This document shows positions 37,001 to 46,495 of a stretch of 64,000 nucleotides of DNA, one piece after another. A model generated the notes under the pieces. It made no database searches and was not told the origin of the DNA. It saw only the letters and a program-made list of their open reading frames with translations. Source of the DNA: JANQEU01 sp965601455 (lineage in GTDB: Bacteria; Bacteroidota; Bacteroidia; Cytophagales; Cyclobacteriaceae); contig OZ271831.1 in the NCBI GenBank assembly GCA_965601455.1, forward strand, positions 2,170,001 through 2,234,000, read 5' to 3'. Position 1 is the first letter of the stretch; the number at the start of each line of letters is the position of its first letter. Made by a program: the position numbers and the translations under genes.

Positions 37001-39952
37001 CACTAACATTTTTGTTCCATCCGGGCTGAATGCCAATCCAGTGGGAACATTTGATTGAGTCGATACATCAAAACTGCCGTCAAATGTAACCCCGTTTATC
37101 ACGTTGAAGGATGCTGAAAGGCTATACTGCTCGACGAACCTGGAGGTAGTAATTACAAAGAGTCTGGATCCGTCCGAATTGAAAACTGCACTTCTACCAT
37201 TGCCGGGAATATCTGATGATTCTCCTGACAAGCTAATACCATTTGTAATGTCAAATGGTGTTGTCAGGTTATACTGCTGAAGTGCACCTGAATTCCTTTT
37301 TAGGAATAGTTTACTTCCGTCCGCGCTAAATTCTATTCCTGTAGAAACTGAACTTATGGCAACAGATCCATCAAAAGAAACTCCGGTGGATATATCAAAA
37401 GGTGATGATAGTGAATATTGATTCATTTCCTGATTCGGATTTATGCCTCCTACGATATAGAGTTTGGTGCCTCCAGGATTAAAGGTTAAATCATAGGGTA
37501 CTGTTTCCTGAGAAGCAATATCCAATGACCCGGGATCTAAAGTAACAGCGTCTGTTAAGGTTATATCTACGGGGAGCGAATAGGAGATGGAAGGTTGATC
37601 TATGAAGTCAATAGTAAATCCACTGTTGGCATTGACAGAATTCTCTATGATCGAAACATCATTTCCGGTAAACGCGGCATTTAGAAATGTGAACTGGAGG
37701 TCAGCGATATCGTCACTATTATTGTTCTCCGTGGCGCTACCGGTAAGAGAGAGGGTTGCAGCACGTCCATTGGCTGAGACCGATAGGTTTGGTGTTAGAC
37801 CGGATGGTATATTATTTATTGTGTAATGAGTCGACACTGTCAGACTGCTTCCAGCATTAATGAAAGTATCTCCAGCAACACTTACATCAATCGATCCCTC
37901 TACCAATCCCGTATTACTGAGTGTTTCCCGAAAACCACTGACGAGGTTGTACTGATTCACCTCCACATCACCCAGACCGATGATGTACATTCTGGTACCG
38001 TTATCATTAAAAGCTATATCCGTAGGATTGGATTCTTCAGCCCCAACGTTCAGCGGATTATCATCAAAACTGACCGTGCCTTGTAAGTCAAAAGGTGTAC
38101 TTAAACTATATTGATTGATTTCATCGTCACCTTCTGAAACGATAAACATTCTTGTGCCCGAAGGGTTGAAAGATATTCCCCTTGGGCTCATGTTTTCGTT
38201 TGAAATATCATAAACAGTGACGGCACTAACTCCGGAGGTAATGTCGAAAGCATTAGTCAGACTGTATTGATTAACTTCTTTAGCAAAGTTTCCCAATACG
38301 AATAAGGTTTTTCCTGCTGGATCAAAAGCCAGTCCCACGGGTGTGTTGTCTTCGGAAGAGACGTCCAACGACCCATTGTGAGCCACCCCACCTGTGATAT
38401 CAAATGGGGTGCTAAGACTATACTGGTTCACTTCGTCATCCACACTTCCCAATAAAAACATGCGGGTTCCATCGTCATTGAAGACTATATCTTGTGGAAA
38501 CACCATCTCCGATGATACATCAAGTGGTGGATTATCGAGGGTGAGTACCGAGGATATATCAAAAGGATCAAAGAGGCTGAACTGATACAATTCAGCATTT
38601 GCCCCGGTGACATACATCTTTTTTCCATCCGGCTGAAAGGTTAATCCGGAGGGTACACTAACCTGGGAGGATATATCAAATACTCGACTATCATGGTTTA
38701 CGGTAGATGGATCATTTAAGTCAATCGGAGCTGAATAGATCAATTCTCTTTTACTGAAGTCAATCCCCAGACCAGAACTCGCTGAAATAGCGTTGGATAC
38801 CTCTGCTGCTGTAGATGTGGAAAATGCTACATCTGTGAATGTAAATTGAAGATCTCCAACGTCAGACCACTCGGAGGTTGTCCCAGTAATCGTGAGTGTT
38901 GCAAAAGTAGCACTTGAGCTTACCGTCATGCTGGGAATCAGACCAGTAGGGAGATTGCTAATTGAAAAATGAGTAGGAGAGGTTAATGGCCCGTTGACGA
39001 AGGTATCTCCAGAAAGTGTGACAATTAATTCACCGTTGACAGATCCTGTAGTGCCATCTTCTTCGAATACAAAATCAGAGCCATTACTGTATTGATTGAC
39101 TTCATTTCCATCGTCACCCACTACGAAAATTCTAGTGTTTCCGGGATTGGTTGCTATACCTTTCGCTGATGACTCTTCTGACGAAATATCAAAACTATAC
39201 TCGTAGGTTACTCCAGATGTTACTTCAAAAGGAGAGGAAAGGCCATACTGACGAATCTCGTCCGCCCCGATAACTAATAGTTTCATTCCATTGGAGGTGA
39301 ACATCATGCTGTAAGGCGGATCCGGAACTGGGATTCGTGGAAATTCGGCAGTAACATCCAAGGATCCGATTAATGTTCGTGTCGAGAGTAAGTCAAATGG
39401 TGTAGATAGTGTGAATTGGCGAATTTCATACGAGTTTGCTATATCCTGGAGTAGAAATAGTTTACCTCCATCAGGACTGAGAAAAATATCTTTTGGCAAG
39501 TTCGCTCCAAAGCTTCCATCAAGTGAAACTCCTGAGGATATCTGAAAAGGGCTGCTTAGGGTATATTGAAAGACTTTTTCTTCCGATTCACCAGTGATAT
39601 ACATCCTGGAACCCGTTTCGTCAAACCCAATACCTGTAGGAGAGTTGGTTTCTAGACTCACGTCATAGGAACTAACTCCCAGCATTACACCCTCTGTGGT
39701 TTGAAAGGGCTCACTCAGTGAGTATTCAATTACCAGATTTGATTGCGAATTCAAGATGAACAGCGATGTTCCATCTGCGGTGAAGGCAAGGTCACTAGGA
39801 GTAATAGCACCAAGTCCTAAAGGATCTCCATCAAAAGTTAGGCCATTACTAGCCGTCAGATCAAAAGGAGCAGAGTAGGTAAGAGACTGTGCATTTGCGA
39901 AGAGTATTGAGATCAAACATATGAACGTCAGAAGAATTGGCGTTTTGATCAT
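34001..39952 (-). CDS. Giant T9SS-secreted propeller and cadherin-repeat protein
   Basis: The 1983-residue protein has a signal peptide (to ~22). Three copies of a compound module follow (roughly 25-400, 405-790 and 795-1165): each has a run of propeller repeats of the type DGTRMFIVG...VNQYSLSTPFDITSGV, then a ~100-residue linker domain (GSVNGSI...TFTN....LP.GL.P). Seven cadherin-like repeats occupy about 1171-1900: four of ~105 residues (FEENGTG..LDIDANDGDGG) and three of the classical ~95-residue type (IDENS..GT.VG.V.A.D). A T9SS type A sorting domain (FSIYPNPGSD) ends it. It is likely a calcium-binding adhesin or surface fibre. The internal near-repeats make assembly and recombination errors possible. 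Confidence 0.93.
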   Translation of the reverse strand: MIKTPILLTFICLISILFANAQSLTYSAPFDLTASNGLTFDGDPLGLGAITPSDLAFTADGTSLFILNSQSNLVIEYSLSEPFQTTEGVMLGVSSYDVSLETNSPTGIGFDETGSRMYITGESEEKVFQYTLSSPFQISSGVSLDGSFGANLPKDIFLSPDGGKLFLLQDIANSYEIRQFTLSTPFDLLSTRTLIGSLDVTAEFPRIPVPDPPYSMMFTSNGMKLLVIGADEIRQYGLSSPFEVTSGVTYEYSFDISSEESSAKGIATNPGNTRIFVVGDDGNEVNQYSNGSDFVFEEDGTTGSVNGELIVTLSGDTFVNGPLTSPTHFSISNLPTGLIPSMTVSSSATFATLTITGTTSEWSDVGDLQFTFTDVAFSTSTAAEVSNAISASSGLGIDFSKRELIYSAPIDLNDPSTVNHDSRVFDISSQVSVPSGLTFQPDGKKMYVTGANAELYQFSLFDPFDISSVLTLDNPPLDVSSEMVFPQDIVFNDDGTRMFLLGSVDDEVNQYSLSTPFDITGGVAHNGSLDVSSEDNTPVGLAFDPAGKTLFVLGNFAKEVNQYSLTNAFDITSGVSAVTVYDISNENMSPRGISFNPSGTRMFIVSEGDDEINQYSLSTPFDLQGTVSFDDNPLNVGAEESNPTDIAFNDNGTRMYIIGLGDVEVNQYNLVSGFRETLSNTGLVEGSIDVSVAGDTFINAGSSLTVSTHYTINNIPSGLTPNLSVSANGRAATLSLTGSATENNNSDDIADLQFTFLNAAFTGNDVSIIENSVNANSGFTIDFIDQPSISYSLPVDITLTDAVTLDPGSLDIASQETVPYDLTFNPGGTKLYIVGGINPNQEMNQYSLSSPFDISTGVSFDGSVAISSVSTGIEFSADGSKLFLKRNSGALQQYNLTTPFDITNGISLSGESSDIPGNGRSAVFNSDGSRLFVITTSRFVEQYSLSASFNVINGVTFDGSFDVSTQSNVPTGLAFSPDGTKMLVSDAVSKTIYQYSLAQPFEIKSGVTYDNDPYIIPGSGMSPNGIFVDPSGENLFSIGPDQSVSPTDWNVDKFIIDLEGITESTQNNGSVNGSINLVLSNETFTNIGGTLTAPEDFSLPNLPNGLEPVISVNANGSSAILTFTSQADNHEAVNSISDLSITFENSAFLGNTASAVLNTTANTGIGVGFIDNNPPVIVSVSSTDFEENGVGTVIDVNANNGEGSANDEGVSYTLTGGDDQALFEIDMDNGQVTFISSPDFENPDDVGEDNEYTIEVTADDGGVTDNTVAQVITVTVTELNEEPAFLSSSTALFEENGTGNVLDIDADNGDGGEVDSGISFSLTGGTDQGSFTINSSNGLLTFNSSPDFENPADDNGDNDYELIVTADDGVKNSQQSITVSVTNMDENPDFISLSSVSFDENGSGTVIDIDANDGDEGLVDIGISYSLSGGADQSSFNIGVSSGILQFNESPDFEMPGDADGNNDYLVVVNASDGLNSTDQEFIISINNINDQDPVFTSISSASFTENTTGPILDVNANDGDGGISDSGITYSVSGGADQSAFSVATNGILTFSSTPDFENPGDSNQDNIYQVEVTANDGLRTSAQLITVTVLDGLDNSFPTISSQSFAIDENSMDGTEVGKVEAEDSNGDQLTFSIIDGNTGNAFSIENDGTIKVLTSAVLDFEIASEFILTIEVDDGKGGKSSGLITVSLNDLNDTPVISDQTFTIDENSTSGTVIGTVSAIDPNDVDLSYLIISGNTNDAFVIDSGSGEISVSNESEIDFERNPFFTLIIQVTNANAQISTATVSIDLNDIFEPENRIPEIEVQTFSIDEGITNGDAVGMVSATDQDGDELTFSITSGNIDNAFAFNVNNPGELLVSNSTPINLETNPSFNLTVEVNDGNGGSVSATIIINVTEVLGMGSDFAFSIYPNPGSDVLIIDHSKSLNNLTISIYDLKGKEVRKQYFGEVSDQLIIDISVLNEGSYLLLIESKDYVAQRKIHVLR

Positions 39953-40033
39953 AACAGCGCGGTTATCCTACACTAAGATAATAATTTTGCACTGTCGTTT
40001 TCTGCAAATAAAACTACTTGGAAGATGTTTGAA

Positions 40034-41299
40034 TTATTTGTCTTGTAACATCAGTTCCATCAGCTTCATCGCGGAAACCTCACCTTTACTCTTCAGTAAG
40101 TCTCTTGGTGTGTTATCTCCAATCTCGTAAGTGAGTGATTCCGCACCAAGCACATGGAACATGTACGACGACGACGTAGGCCCCCTGGTGGTATCTTTTC
40201 CAGGTCTTACGTTGGGATCAAGACCAAGTTCTGCAGCCATCGACGTAATCATATCAGGCACTAATCCAGGCATATTGCCTTCCAAGCTTTCATTCATGGT
40301 GTAATAGATATCTTCCCAGGTGGAATGAAAGTCTACTCCAAAATAAAAGGTCCCACCTTCGTTCATCTTTGTTGACATATAGTTTTGAACAGCCTGCACT
40401 TCTGGTTGGTTGACATTTATCCAATCTCGGTTCAAGTCTATGCCTCCCACATTATGTCTCCAGTGTCCATTGTCAATACCATCGGGGTTGATCATAGGAA
40501 CGACATAGGTGTTGTATTCCTTTCTGAAAGCTTCTGCAACTGAAGACGGAGAAACAAGTGCTTCAACAAACGATCTCATAGCCAGATAACCAGTTGCTTC
40601 CGGGGGATGTTGTCCGGAGAGTACCAAAATCAATTTCTTATCATCACTCTCACCAATTTTAACCAATCGGATCGGTCGACCCTCACGGCTGGATCCAATT
40701 TCTTCCTGCTGTACGTATGGAAGGGTGTCTAAACCTTGTATCCAGACCCAGTTATTAGCTGAGGTGATGAGCTCTTGAGCCGATATCCATAACGTATCGG
40801 GATTGATATCAACCTTCATTGTGATACTGAGTGGAAACGAACGACCTGATTCTGATTGGACTGTTTCCATCTCACTGGCATACCGACTACTATCCAAAAC
40901 ACTCCAGCTTTTTCCATCAAGACTTAATTTGGGATAGTAGCGATGATACACTCCATCTAGATAGTTAATTCGAACATATATACTCTTCGGAATCTCAGAC
41001 CATACTTTAAATGAGTACCACGGACTGGCATTAATGGGGGTATTCTCGGGAGTAATCAGTGCATCTATAAGTGTATCTCCTTGCAAAACGGCGCCATTCA
41101 ATCTGGCTCCATCGAAATCGTTGGAAATAAAAATGCCTTGTCCAAGATCAGAAATACCTTTCAACTGTTTTTGAATGGGGCGAGTAGCGGTAGATACCGT
41201 CTGAATAGGTCCCTGACCGGCCCATTTGGTGCTGGAATCACAGGCAACTGTGATCAATAAAATCGGAAGTAATCGGATCAATCTATGGATTAGATACAT
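40034..41299 (-). CDS. M14 family zinc carboxypeptidase lipoprotein
   Basis: The 421-residue protein has a lipoprotein signal (lipobox TVAC, Cys20), an N-terminal beta domain (~45-190) as in cytosolic-carboxypeptidase-like M14 enzymes, and a peptidase core. Zinc ligands His231/Glu234 (QHPPE) and His325 (DFHS) are visible, as are the substrate-binding NR pair in DLNRDW (290-291) and the catalytic Glu392 in LTYEIGD. It should trim C-terminal residues from peptides at the cell envelope. It lies 81 bases upstream of the giant protein gene on the same strand. Confidence 0.9.
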   Translation of the reverse strand: MYLIHRLIRLLPILLITVACDSSTKWAGQGPIQTVSTATRPIQKQLKGISDLGQGIFISNDFDGARLNGAVLQGDTLIDALITPENTPINASPWYSFKVWSEIPKSIYVRINYLDGVYHRYYPKLSLDGKSWSVLDSSRYASEMETVQSESGRSFPLSITMKVDINPDTLWISAQELITSANNWVWIQGLDTLPYVQQEEIGSSREGRPIRLVKIGESDDKKLILVLSGQHPPEATGYLAMRSFVEALVSPSSVAEAFRKEYNTYVVPMINPDGIDNGHWRHNVGGIDLNRDWINVNQPEVQAVQNYMSTKMNEGGTFYFGVDFHSTWEDIYYTMNESLEGNMPGLVPDMITSMAAELGLDPNVRPGKDTTRGPTSSSYMFHVLGAESLTYEIGDNTPRDLLKSKGEVSAMKLMELMLQDK

Positions 41300-41606
41300 G
41301 TTCGGAGGTTAGTATAAGTGTTACGCAATATACAATTACAACTTAAAGGTTGAAATCACTGGAGAAGGTACTTTATTCCACTGATTCATTAAGTATTATA
41401 ATAACCGGCAAATAAAATGAACGGAATAGATCGATAATTCCACTTGTATTGGCGATTCTGTTACATAAACTGATGAAGATGTTTTGGCCACGACTCATTG
41501 CACAATGATTGGACCGTTTAAAGTAAAATCCTATCTGGATTTCGAATCCTAAACAGTTATATCTCGTTCGCCCTATCAACCAATTTTGAAATTAAAACGA
41601 ACAGTA
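41300..41606. other. 307-base intergenic region without recognised gene
   Basis: This AT-rich region between divergent genes presumably holds two promoters. A 68-codon open frame exists on the minus strand but starts with TTG and resembles nothing known. A short imperfect repeat (GGAAT...ATTCC around 41436) is the only symmetry seen. I find no RNA gene or terminator here. Confidence 0.4.
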
Positions 41607-42479
41607 ATGAGTCAAAAAATATTAATTACAGGATCAAGTAGTGGTTTTGGAAAGCTGACAGTACTGGCCTTATTGAACGAAGGTCATACGGTTGCCGCGG
41701 CTATGCGTGGAGTAGACGGTAAAAATAAAGAAGCCGCCACAGAGCTCACCGAGGCAGGTGCACATGTTGTAGAAATTGATGTATTGTCCGAGGACAGTGT
41801 AAACACCGGTGTTGCTTCAGCGATTGAAAAGTTAGGAGGATTGGACGTTGTAGTCAATAATGCAGGTGTTGGTGTAATCGGTATGCAGGAGCACTTTACA
41901 ACTGATGATTTCCAAAAAGTTTTCGATGTTAACGTTTTTGGAGTACAGCGTGTGAATAGAGCGGTTCTGCCACATCTTCGAAGCCAGGGCTCCGGTTTAA
42001 TCATCTATATATCAAGTTTGTTAGGCAGAATGACATTGCCGTTTTATGGGCCTTATAACGCTGCAAAATGGGCGTTGGAAGCACTAGCGGAAAACTATAG
42101 AGTGGAGTTATCCGGTTTTGGCATTGAAAACGCAATTGTAGAACCCGGTGGTTTCGAAACGAATTTCTTTGGTAACCTGATTCAACCTTCAGATGGTAGT
42201 AGGGTGGAAGCTTATGGTGATTTTATGAATGCACCTCAACAAATGGGAGAGGCTTTTGGCCAGACTCTGGCGAATACTCCAGAGCAGTCACCCCAACTGG
42301 TAGTTGAGGCTATTCAGCAAGTAATCAATGCTCCGGTTGGCAAGAAGCCTTTCCGCACCGTGGTTGATAAACTCGGTATGGGTGAACCGCTAAAAGGATA
42401 TAATGATTCTTTGGAAGGTGTAATGAAGGGAACTTATACTGCTTTCGGTATTGACGGAATGCTAGCAGTGCAGTCTTAA
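41607..42479 (+). CDS. Short-chain dehydrogenase/reductase
   Basis: The 290-residue protein is a classical SDR: cofactor motif TGSSSGFG (8-15), NNAG (84-87), catalytic Ser137, Tyr150 and Lys154 (YNAAK). Asp58 in EIDVLSED suits the usual adenine contact. Substrate is unknown. The frame is open seven codons upstream to a TTG, but the ATG at 41607 gives the canonical MSQKILITG start. It is a single gene closed by a strong terminator. Confidence 0.9.
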   Translation: MSQKILITGSSSGFGKLTVLALLNEGHTVAAAMRGVDGKNKEAATELTEAGAHVVEIDVLSEDSVNTGVASAIEKLGGLDVVVNNAGVGVIGMQEHFTTDDFQKVFDVNVFGVQRVNRAVLPHLRSQGSGLIIYISSLLGRMTLPFYGPYNAAKWALEALAENYRVELSGFGIENAIVEPGGFETNFFGNLIQPSDGSRVEAYGDFMNAPQQMGEAFGQTLANTPEQSPQLVVEAIQQVINAPVGKKPFRTVVDKLGMGEPLKGYNDSLEGVMKGTYTAFGIDGMLAVQS

Positions 42480-42505
42480 CTCTCCTTTTGGAATCGGAGA
42501 TAAGT

Positions 42506-42540
42506 AACTCCTTCTCGGTATTCCGGGAGGGAGTTTTTTT
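42506..42540 (+). terminator. Rho-independent terminator after the SDR gene
   Basis: AACTCCTTCTCGG pairs over 13 bp (two G-T wobbles) with CCGGGAGGGAGTT around a TATT loop, and seven T residues follow. It starts 27 bases after the stop codon. Confidence 0.92.
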
Positions 42541-42737
42541 GTATTGAAGGTTCATATATCAGATCCTGAATCAAGTTATCAAACACTATCCATCTTCATG
42601 TTGGATCAAAATTCTATATTCGCTGAATAAAACCTCCGCTACGAAAATTATTTTACTTTTCAGTTGCGAGCAAGTAGGGGGTAATCATTGACAGGTTGTT
42701 ATAGGTCGAAATGTAATTTGTGTTTGTTTAATTTTTC

Positions 42738-45461
42738 GTGTTTCCACTAACCTCACCGTTCCTAATTCGTAGTTTTCGCCTATCCTTAGTAGCTGCAATG
42801 GTCTTTTTCGCAGTGGGAAATTCTGTTGCCCAGGAACAGCAGGACGTCCTTTCCAAACCTTATCAGAATACCTCTTTCCAGCAATTTGCGGAAGATTATG
42901 GGAATTCGACGGGAATAAAATTCTATTTCAAAACGGATTGGATAAAAGAAGTCACAGTAACAGGGGATCCTGGTGAGTCAGGAATTACTGTTATCCGGCG
43001 ATCCTTGGAAAAAGCAGGCTTGAGCGCGATCTTCAGGGACCATTACGTAATTGTTCTCCCCGACGCTAGCTATTCAGATTTCATCAAGTCTGTGAGCCAG
43101 ATGGATCGTACTGATGATCAAAATGTGGTTATGGTTGGTGATCCAGCTCCATTTGATGAAAGCGCGATAATGACAATCACAGGTTTCCTGAAGGATGGTA
43201 AGCGCGAGGAAGGAATGGTTGGAGCAACCATCTACTTCAAGGAACTTGGTGAAGGCGTGGCGAGTGATGTATCAGGTAGATATGAGATCAAAGTTCCCCC
43301 AGGGATTTACACTGTACAGGTTAACAACGTGGGTTACGAGCCCACTGAGACTACGGTTGTGATCTATAACTCCGGATCCGCGGACTTTGACCTATTTGAA
43401 AGTTCCATCAACCTGGATGCGCTAACGATTACAGCAGAAGCAGAAGACAATAACGTTTCATCAACTGAAATGGGTGTAGCCACATTGGACCTGACAACAA
43501 TTAAAAAAATCCCAGCTTTTATGGGAGAAGCGGATATTGTGAAGACGTTGCTGTATTTACCCGGTGTATCATCTCCATCGGAAGGGAATGCCGGATTCAG
43601 TGTGCGCGGAGGTAAAACTGATCAAAACCTCATTTTATTTGACAATGTACCCGTCTATAATTCTTCACATCTCTTTGGATTTTTTACCAATATCAATCCG
43701 GATGTAGTAGATGGTGTGAAACTCTACAAGGGTGCCGTACCCGCAAGATATGGCGGCAGGATATCATCTGTCCTTGAAATCGGTTCAAAAGACCCGGATA
43801 TGAACCGGTATCAGGTCAAAGGAGGAGTTGGAGTGCTATCCAGTAAGGTGGTTGCTGAACTTCCAATAATAAAAGAGCGAAGCAGCATCATGATCGGCGG
43901 AAGAGGCGCTTACGCGAATTGGATTTTAAATTCTTTTAACGATCCCGAAATTAATGACTCACAAACTCAGTTTTATGACCTCAACGGAAAGTGGTCAACA
44001 TATATTGGAGAAAGAGATAAAATTACCGTCACCGGGTATCTAAGCCATGATGAATTTAAGTTCGCGGCAGACACAACCTATGCCTGGGATACCCAAAATG
44101 CCGCCATCCGATGGGATCGGATTTTCAACGATCGTTTATCCATGAGTCTGAATGCCTTCACTGGAGCCTATGATTTCACGATCAGTGGCTTGGTTCCCAC
44201 ACTTGAGTTCGATCTGAATTCAGGAATCAGAAAAAGATCGGCTCTTGCAGATTTCACCTATGAGTTGGATGGAACGCATGTTCTAAATGCGGGTGGATCG
44301 ATGAGCCTATATAATTTTACCGGAGGTTCAGTAACTACTCCATCATCCTCAACCGTTGATTTAGTCGATATTCAAAACGAATACGGGAGGGAAGTGGTAG
44401 GTTATCTATCCGACGACATTTTCTTTAATTCGATTATTAGTGCTTCGGTTGGTGTGCGATATGCCCATTATACGACATTGGGGAGCAGAGACTTGGTAAC
44501 TTACGAATCAGGACAACCCAGGAATGCCAATACCGTGGCTGATACTCTTATTTTCGACGACAATGATGAAATAGTCTCCTACTCCGGATTCGAACCAAGA
44601 GTAAGCCTAAAAGTCAGTTTAAGCCGGGAGAGCTCTATAAAAGCCAGCTACAATCGCCATCAACAGTTTGTTCGAACGTTGACTAATACGGTTGGAATTA
44701 CACCTATCGATATTTGGAAGTCGAGTGATACCTATATCCCACAGGAGATAAGCGATCAGTACTCTATCGGATACTTTAGAAATTTCAACAATAACGGCTA
44801 TGAAACCTCTGTAGAATTTTACTACAGAGATATGTCCAATGTAATTGATTTTAAGAATGGCACTCGATTTCTCCTAAATCCCTCAATTGAACAGGATATT
44901 CTAGTAGGTAATGGAAGAGCATATGGGGTGGAAGTATACGGAAGAAAGAACGAAGGAAAACTAACGGGATGGTTTAGTTACACCTATTCCAGGACTGAGA
45001 AACAGATAGAAGGGGAGTTTGATGAAGAAACAATTAACGATGGAAAATTCTTTCCGGCGGAGTTCGACCAACCTCACAATTTGTCAATAGTTGGTAACTA
45101 TCAACTCACACAACGAGCTTCATTCAATTTTAATTTTACTTATGTATCCGGACGTCCCTTTACAGCTCCTCAGCTAGAATACCTGGTTTCAGGACAGGTA
45201 ATCACTTACTTCTTCGAAAGAAATAACTCTCGAATACCCGATTATCACAGACTTGATTTGGGCGTTACGTTGGAGGCATCACATAAGAAGAGAGGATTAC
45301 TGGCAGGAAGTTGGACTTTCTCTATCTACAACCTATACGGACGTCGGAATGCCTATTCCGTGTTTGTAGGAGATCGTTACACAAGAAATCCGAAGACCTA
45401 TCAGCTCTCGGTACTTGGAAACCTTGTTCCGTCTTTAACTTATAACTTTTACTTCAAATGA
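42738..45461 (+). CDS. TonB-dependent receptor with STN and CarboxypepD_reg domains
   Basis: The 907-residue protein starts at a GTG (42738); the next in-frame ATG is 20 codons in, inside the signal peptide. After the signal it has an STN/secretin-like domain (~35-115), which in FecA-type receptors contacts an anti-sigma factor, then a CarboxypepD_reg-like domain (~145-225), a plug (~235-360; FSVRGGKTDQNLILFDNVPVYN) and a barrel. No anti-sigma or ECF sigma gene is adjacent. It is the first gene of a three-gene operon with DUF4249 and MG2-like proteins, each overlapping by four bases. The ligand is unknown. Confidence 0.9.
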   Translation: MFPLTSPFLIRSFRLSLVAAMVFFAVGNSVAQEQQDVLSKPYQNTSFQQFAEDYGNSTGIKFYFKTDWIKEVTVTGDPGESGITVIRRSLEKAGLSAIFRDHYVIVLPDASYSDFIKSVSQMDRTDDQNVVMVGDPAPFDESAIMTITGFLKDGKREEGMVGATIYFKELGEGVASDVSGRYEIKVPPGIYTVQVNNVGYEPTETTVVIYNSGSADFDLFESSINLDALTITAEAEDNNVSSTEMGVATLDLTTIKKIPAFMGEADIVKTLLYLPGVSSPSEGNAGFSVRGGKTDQNLILFDNVPVYNSSHLFGFFTNINPDVVDGVKLYKGAVPARYGGRISSVLEIGSKDPDMNRYQVKGGVGVLSSKVVAELPIIKERSSIMIGGRGAYANWILNSFNDPEINDSQTQFYDLNGKWSTYIGERDKITVTGYLSHDEFKFAADTTYAWDTQNAAIRWDRIFNDRLSMSLNAFTGAYDFTISGLVPTLEFDLNSGIRKRSALADFTYELDGTHVLNAGGSMSLYNFTGGSVTTPSSSTVDLVDIQNEYGREVVGYLSDDIFFNSIISASVGVRYAHYTTLGSRDLVTYESGQPRNANTVADTLIFDDNDEIVSYSGFEPRVSLKVSLSRESSIKASYNRHQQFVRTLTNTVGITPIDIWKSSDTYIPQEISDQYSIGYFRNFNNNGYETSVEFYYRDMSNVIDFKNGTRFLLNPSIEQDILVGNGRAYGVEVYGRKNEGKLTGWFSYTYSRTEKQIEGEFDEETINDGKFFPAEFDQPHNLSIVGNYQLTQRASFNFNFTYVSGRPFTAPQLEYLVSGQVITYFFERNNSRIPDYHRLDLGVTLEASHKKRGLLAGSWTFSIYNLYGRRNAYSVFVGDRYTRNPKTYQLSVLGNLVPSLTYNFYFK

Positions 45462-46495
45462 GAGGGTTACTTTGGGTCCCATTGATTCTTTTGCTTTCAA
45501 CTTGCACGGATCCTGTGGACATCGATACGCCACGAGTCAATGTTTCACTAATATCTGTGGATGGGTTCATTACAACCGCTCCCGGACCACATGTTATAAG
45601 TTTGAGAAGACCGGAGACTTTTGATAGTGATTTTATCGCAAGCTTCAATGAGATTCAGGGTGCTCAGGTTTCTATAATCGACGATTTAGGAGAAGAGATT
45701 GAATTGGAGGAAGTGGTAGAAGGCGAATACCACACACCTTCAGATTTTGCCGCACAAGAAGGAAGGTCATACCAACTCAACGTAGAGTTTCGGGGGGAAC
45801 GCTACCAGTCCACCTTCGAAGATGTCCCCGAAAGAAGTGAAATAAGATCCATTAGGAATCAGGGAATAGACATTAGTTTCTTCCAGGATAATGTGGAATC
45901 GGTAAGAGAAGGAGTAGAGTACTTTGTTGACGTTGATTTTGCGTCTGAAGAGTCCTACACATTACTTGCTTACGACATAGTCTATGAATTTCGGACAGCA
46001 TTTCCGGGTCGTTTCACTCCAAGAGTCTGTTATGTGGTAGAGAACAGCGAAAGGATCTCGAATATTGCCAGTAATGCTTCCATCGAATCAAATACAGCAT
46101 CTGACGTACAAGTCACGGAATTGGTCATAACTTTTAAGTATGAATACCAGCACAGTGTAAAAGCCAAACTATACAGCACAAACGCCAGAGCATATGGTTA
46201 CTTTAACAAAGTTCTGGAACAGCAACAGACCTCAGGATCGGTTTTTGACAGGGCTCCAATCCAAATCGACGGGAACATGATCTCCTTAGATGATCCTGAT
46301 GAAGTGGTTTTAGGGTATTTCGCTGTATTCAACGTGGATACTGCAAGGACTTTTGCTAATTATAGTTCGTTAAATACATTTTCGACACTTGATCCATGCA
46401 ACACCACGGGTCCTGGGTTTCCACCCCCATTCTGTTTCGATTGCACTACTGTAAGTAATACCGCAGGCACCGAAAAACCATCCTTTTGGCCATGA
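45458..46495 (+). CDS. DUF4249 family lipoprotein
   Basis: The 345-residue protein has a lipoprotein signal (lipobox LSTC, Cys16) and the DUF4249 pattern: an early SVDGFITTAPGPHVISLRR strand pair and a C-terminal cysteine cluster (CNTTGPGFPPPFCFDC). Its ATG overlaps the receptor's TGA (ATGA), so the two are translated together. DUF4249 proteins are surface lipoproteins paired with TonB receptors; they may cap the receptor much as SusD does, but this is inference. Confidence 0.9.
   Translation: MRGLLWVPLILLLSTCTDPVDIDTPRVNVSLISVDGFITTAPGPHVISLRRPETFDSDFIASFNEIQGAQVSIIDDLGEEIELEEVVEGEYHTPSDFAAQEGRSYQLNVEFRGERYQSTFEDVPERSEIRSIRNQGIDISFFQDNVESVREGVEYFVDVDFASEESYTLLAYDIVYEFRTAFPGRFTPRVCYVVENSERISNIASNASIESNTASDVQVTELVITFKYEYQHSVKAKLYSTNARAYGYFNKVLEQQQTSGSVFDRAPIQIDGNMISLDDPDEVVLGYFAVFNVDTARTFANYSSLNTFSTLDPCNTTGPGFPPPFCFDCTTVSNTAGTEKPSFWP

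Noticed and set aside
34190..38585. Several plus-strand open frames inside the giant T9SS gene
   Set aside because: They are antisense frames generated by the repetitive coding sequence of the real gene.
41373..41579. 68-codon minus-strand open frame in the 41.3-41.6 kb gap
   Set aside because: TTG start, no similarity and no supporting context.
42738..42800. Later ATG start for the STN-type receptor
   Set aside because: The first in-frame ATG falls within the hydrophobic core of the signal peptide, so the GTG start is preferred.
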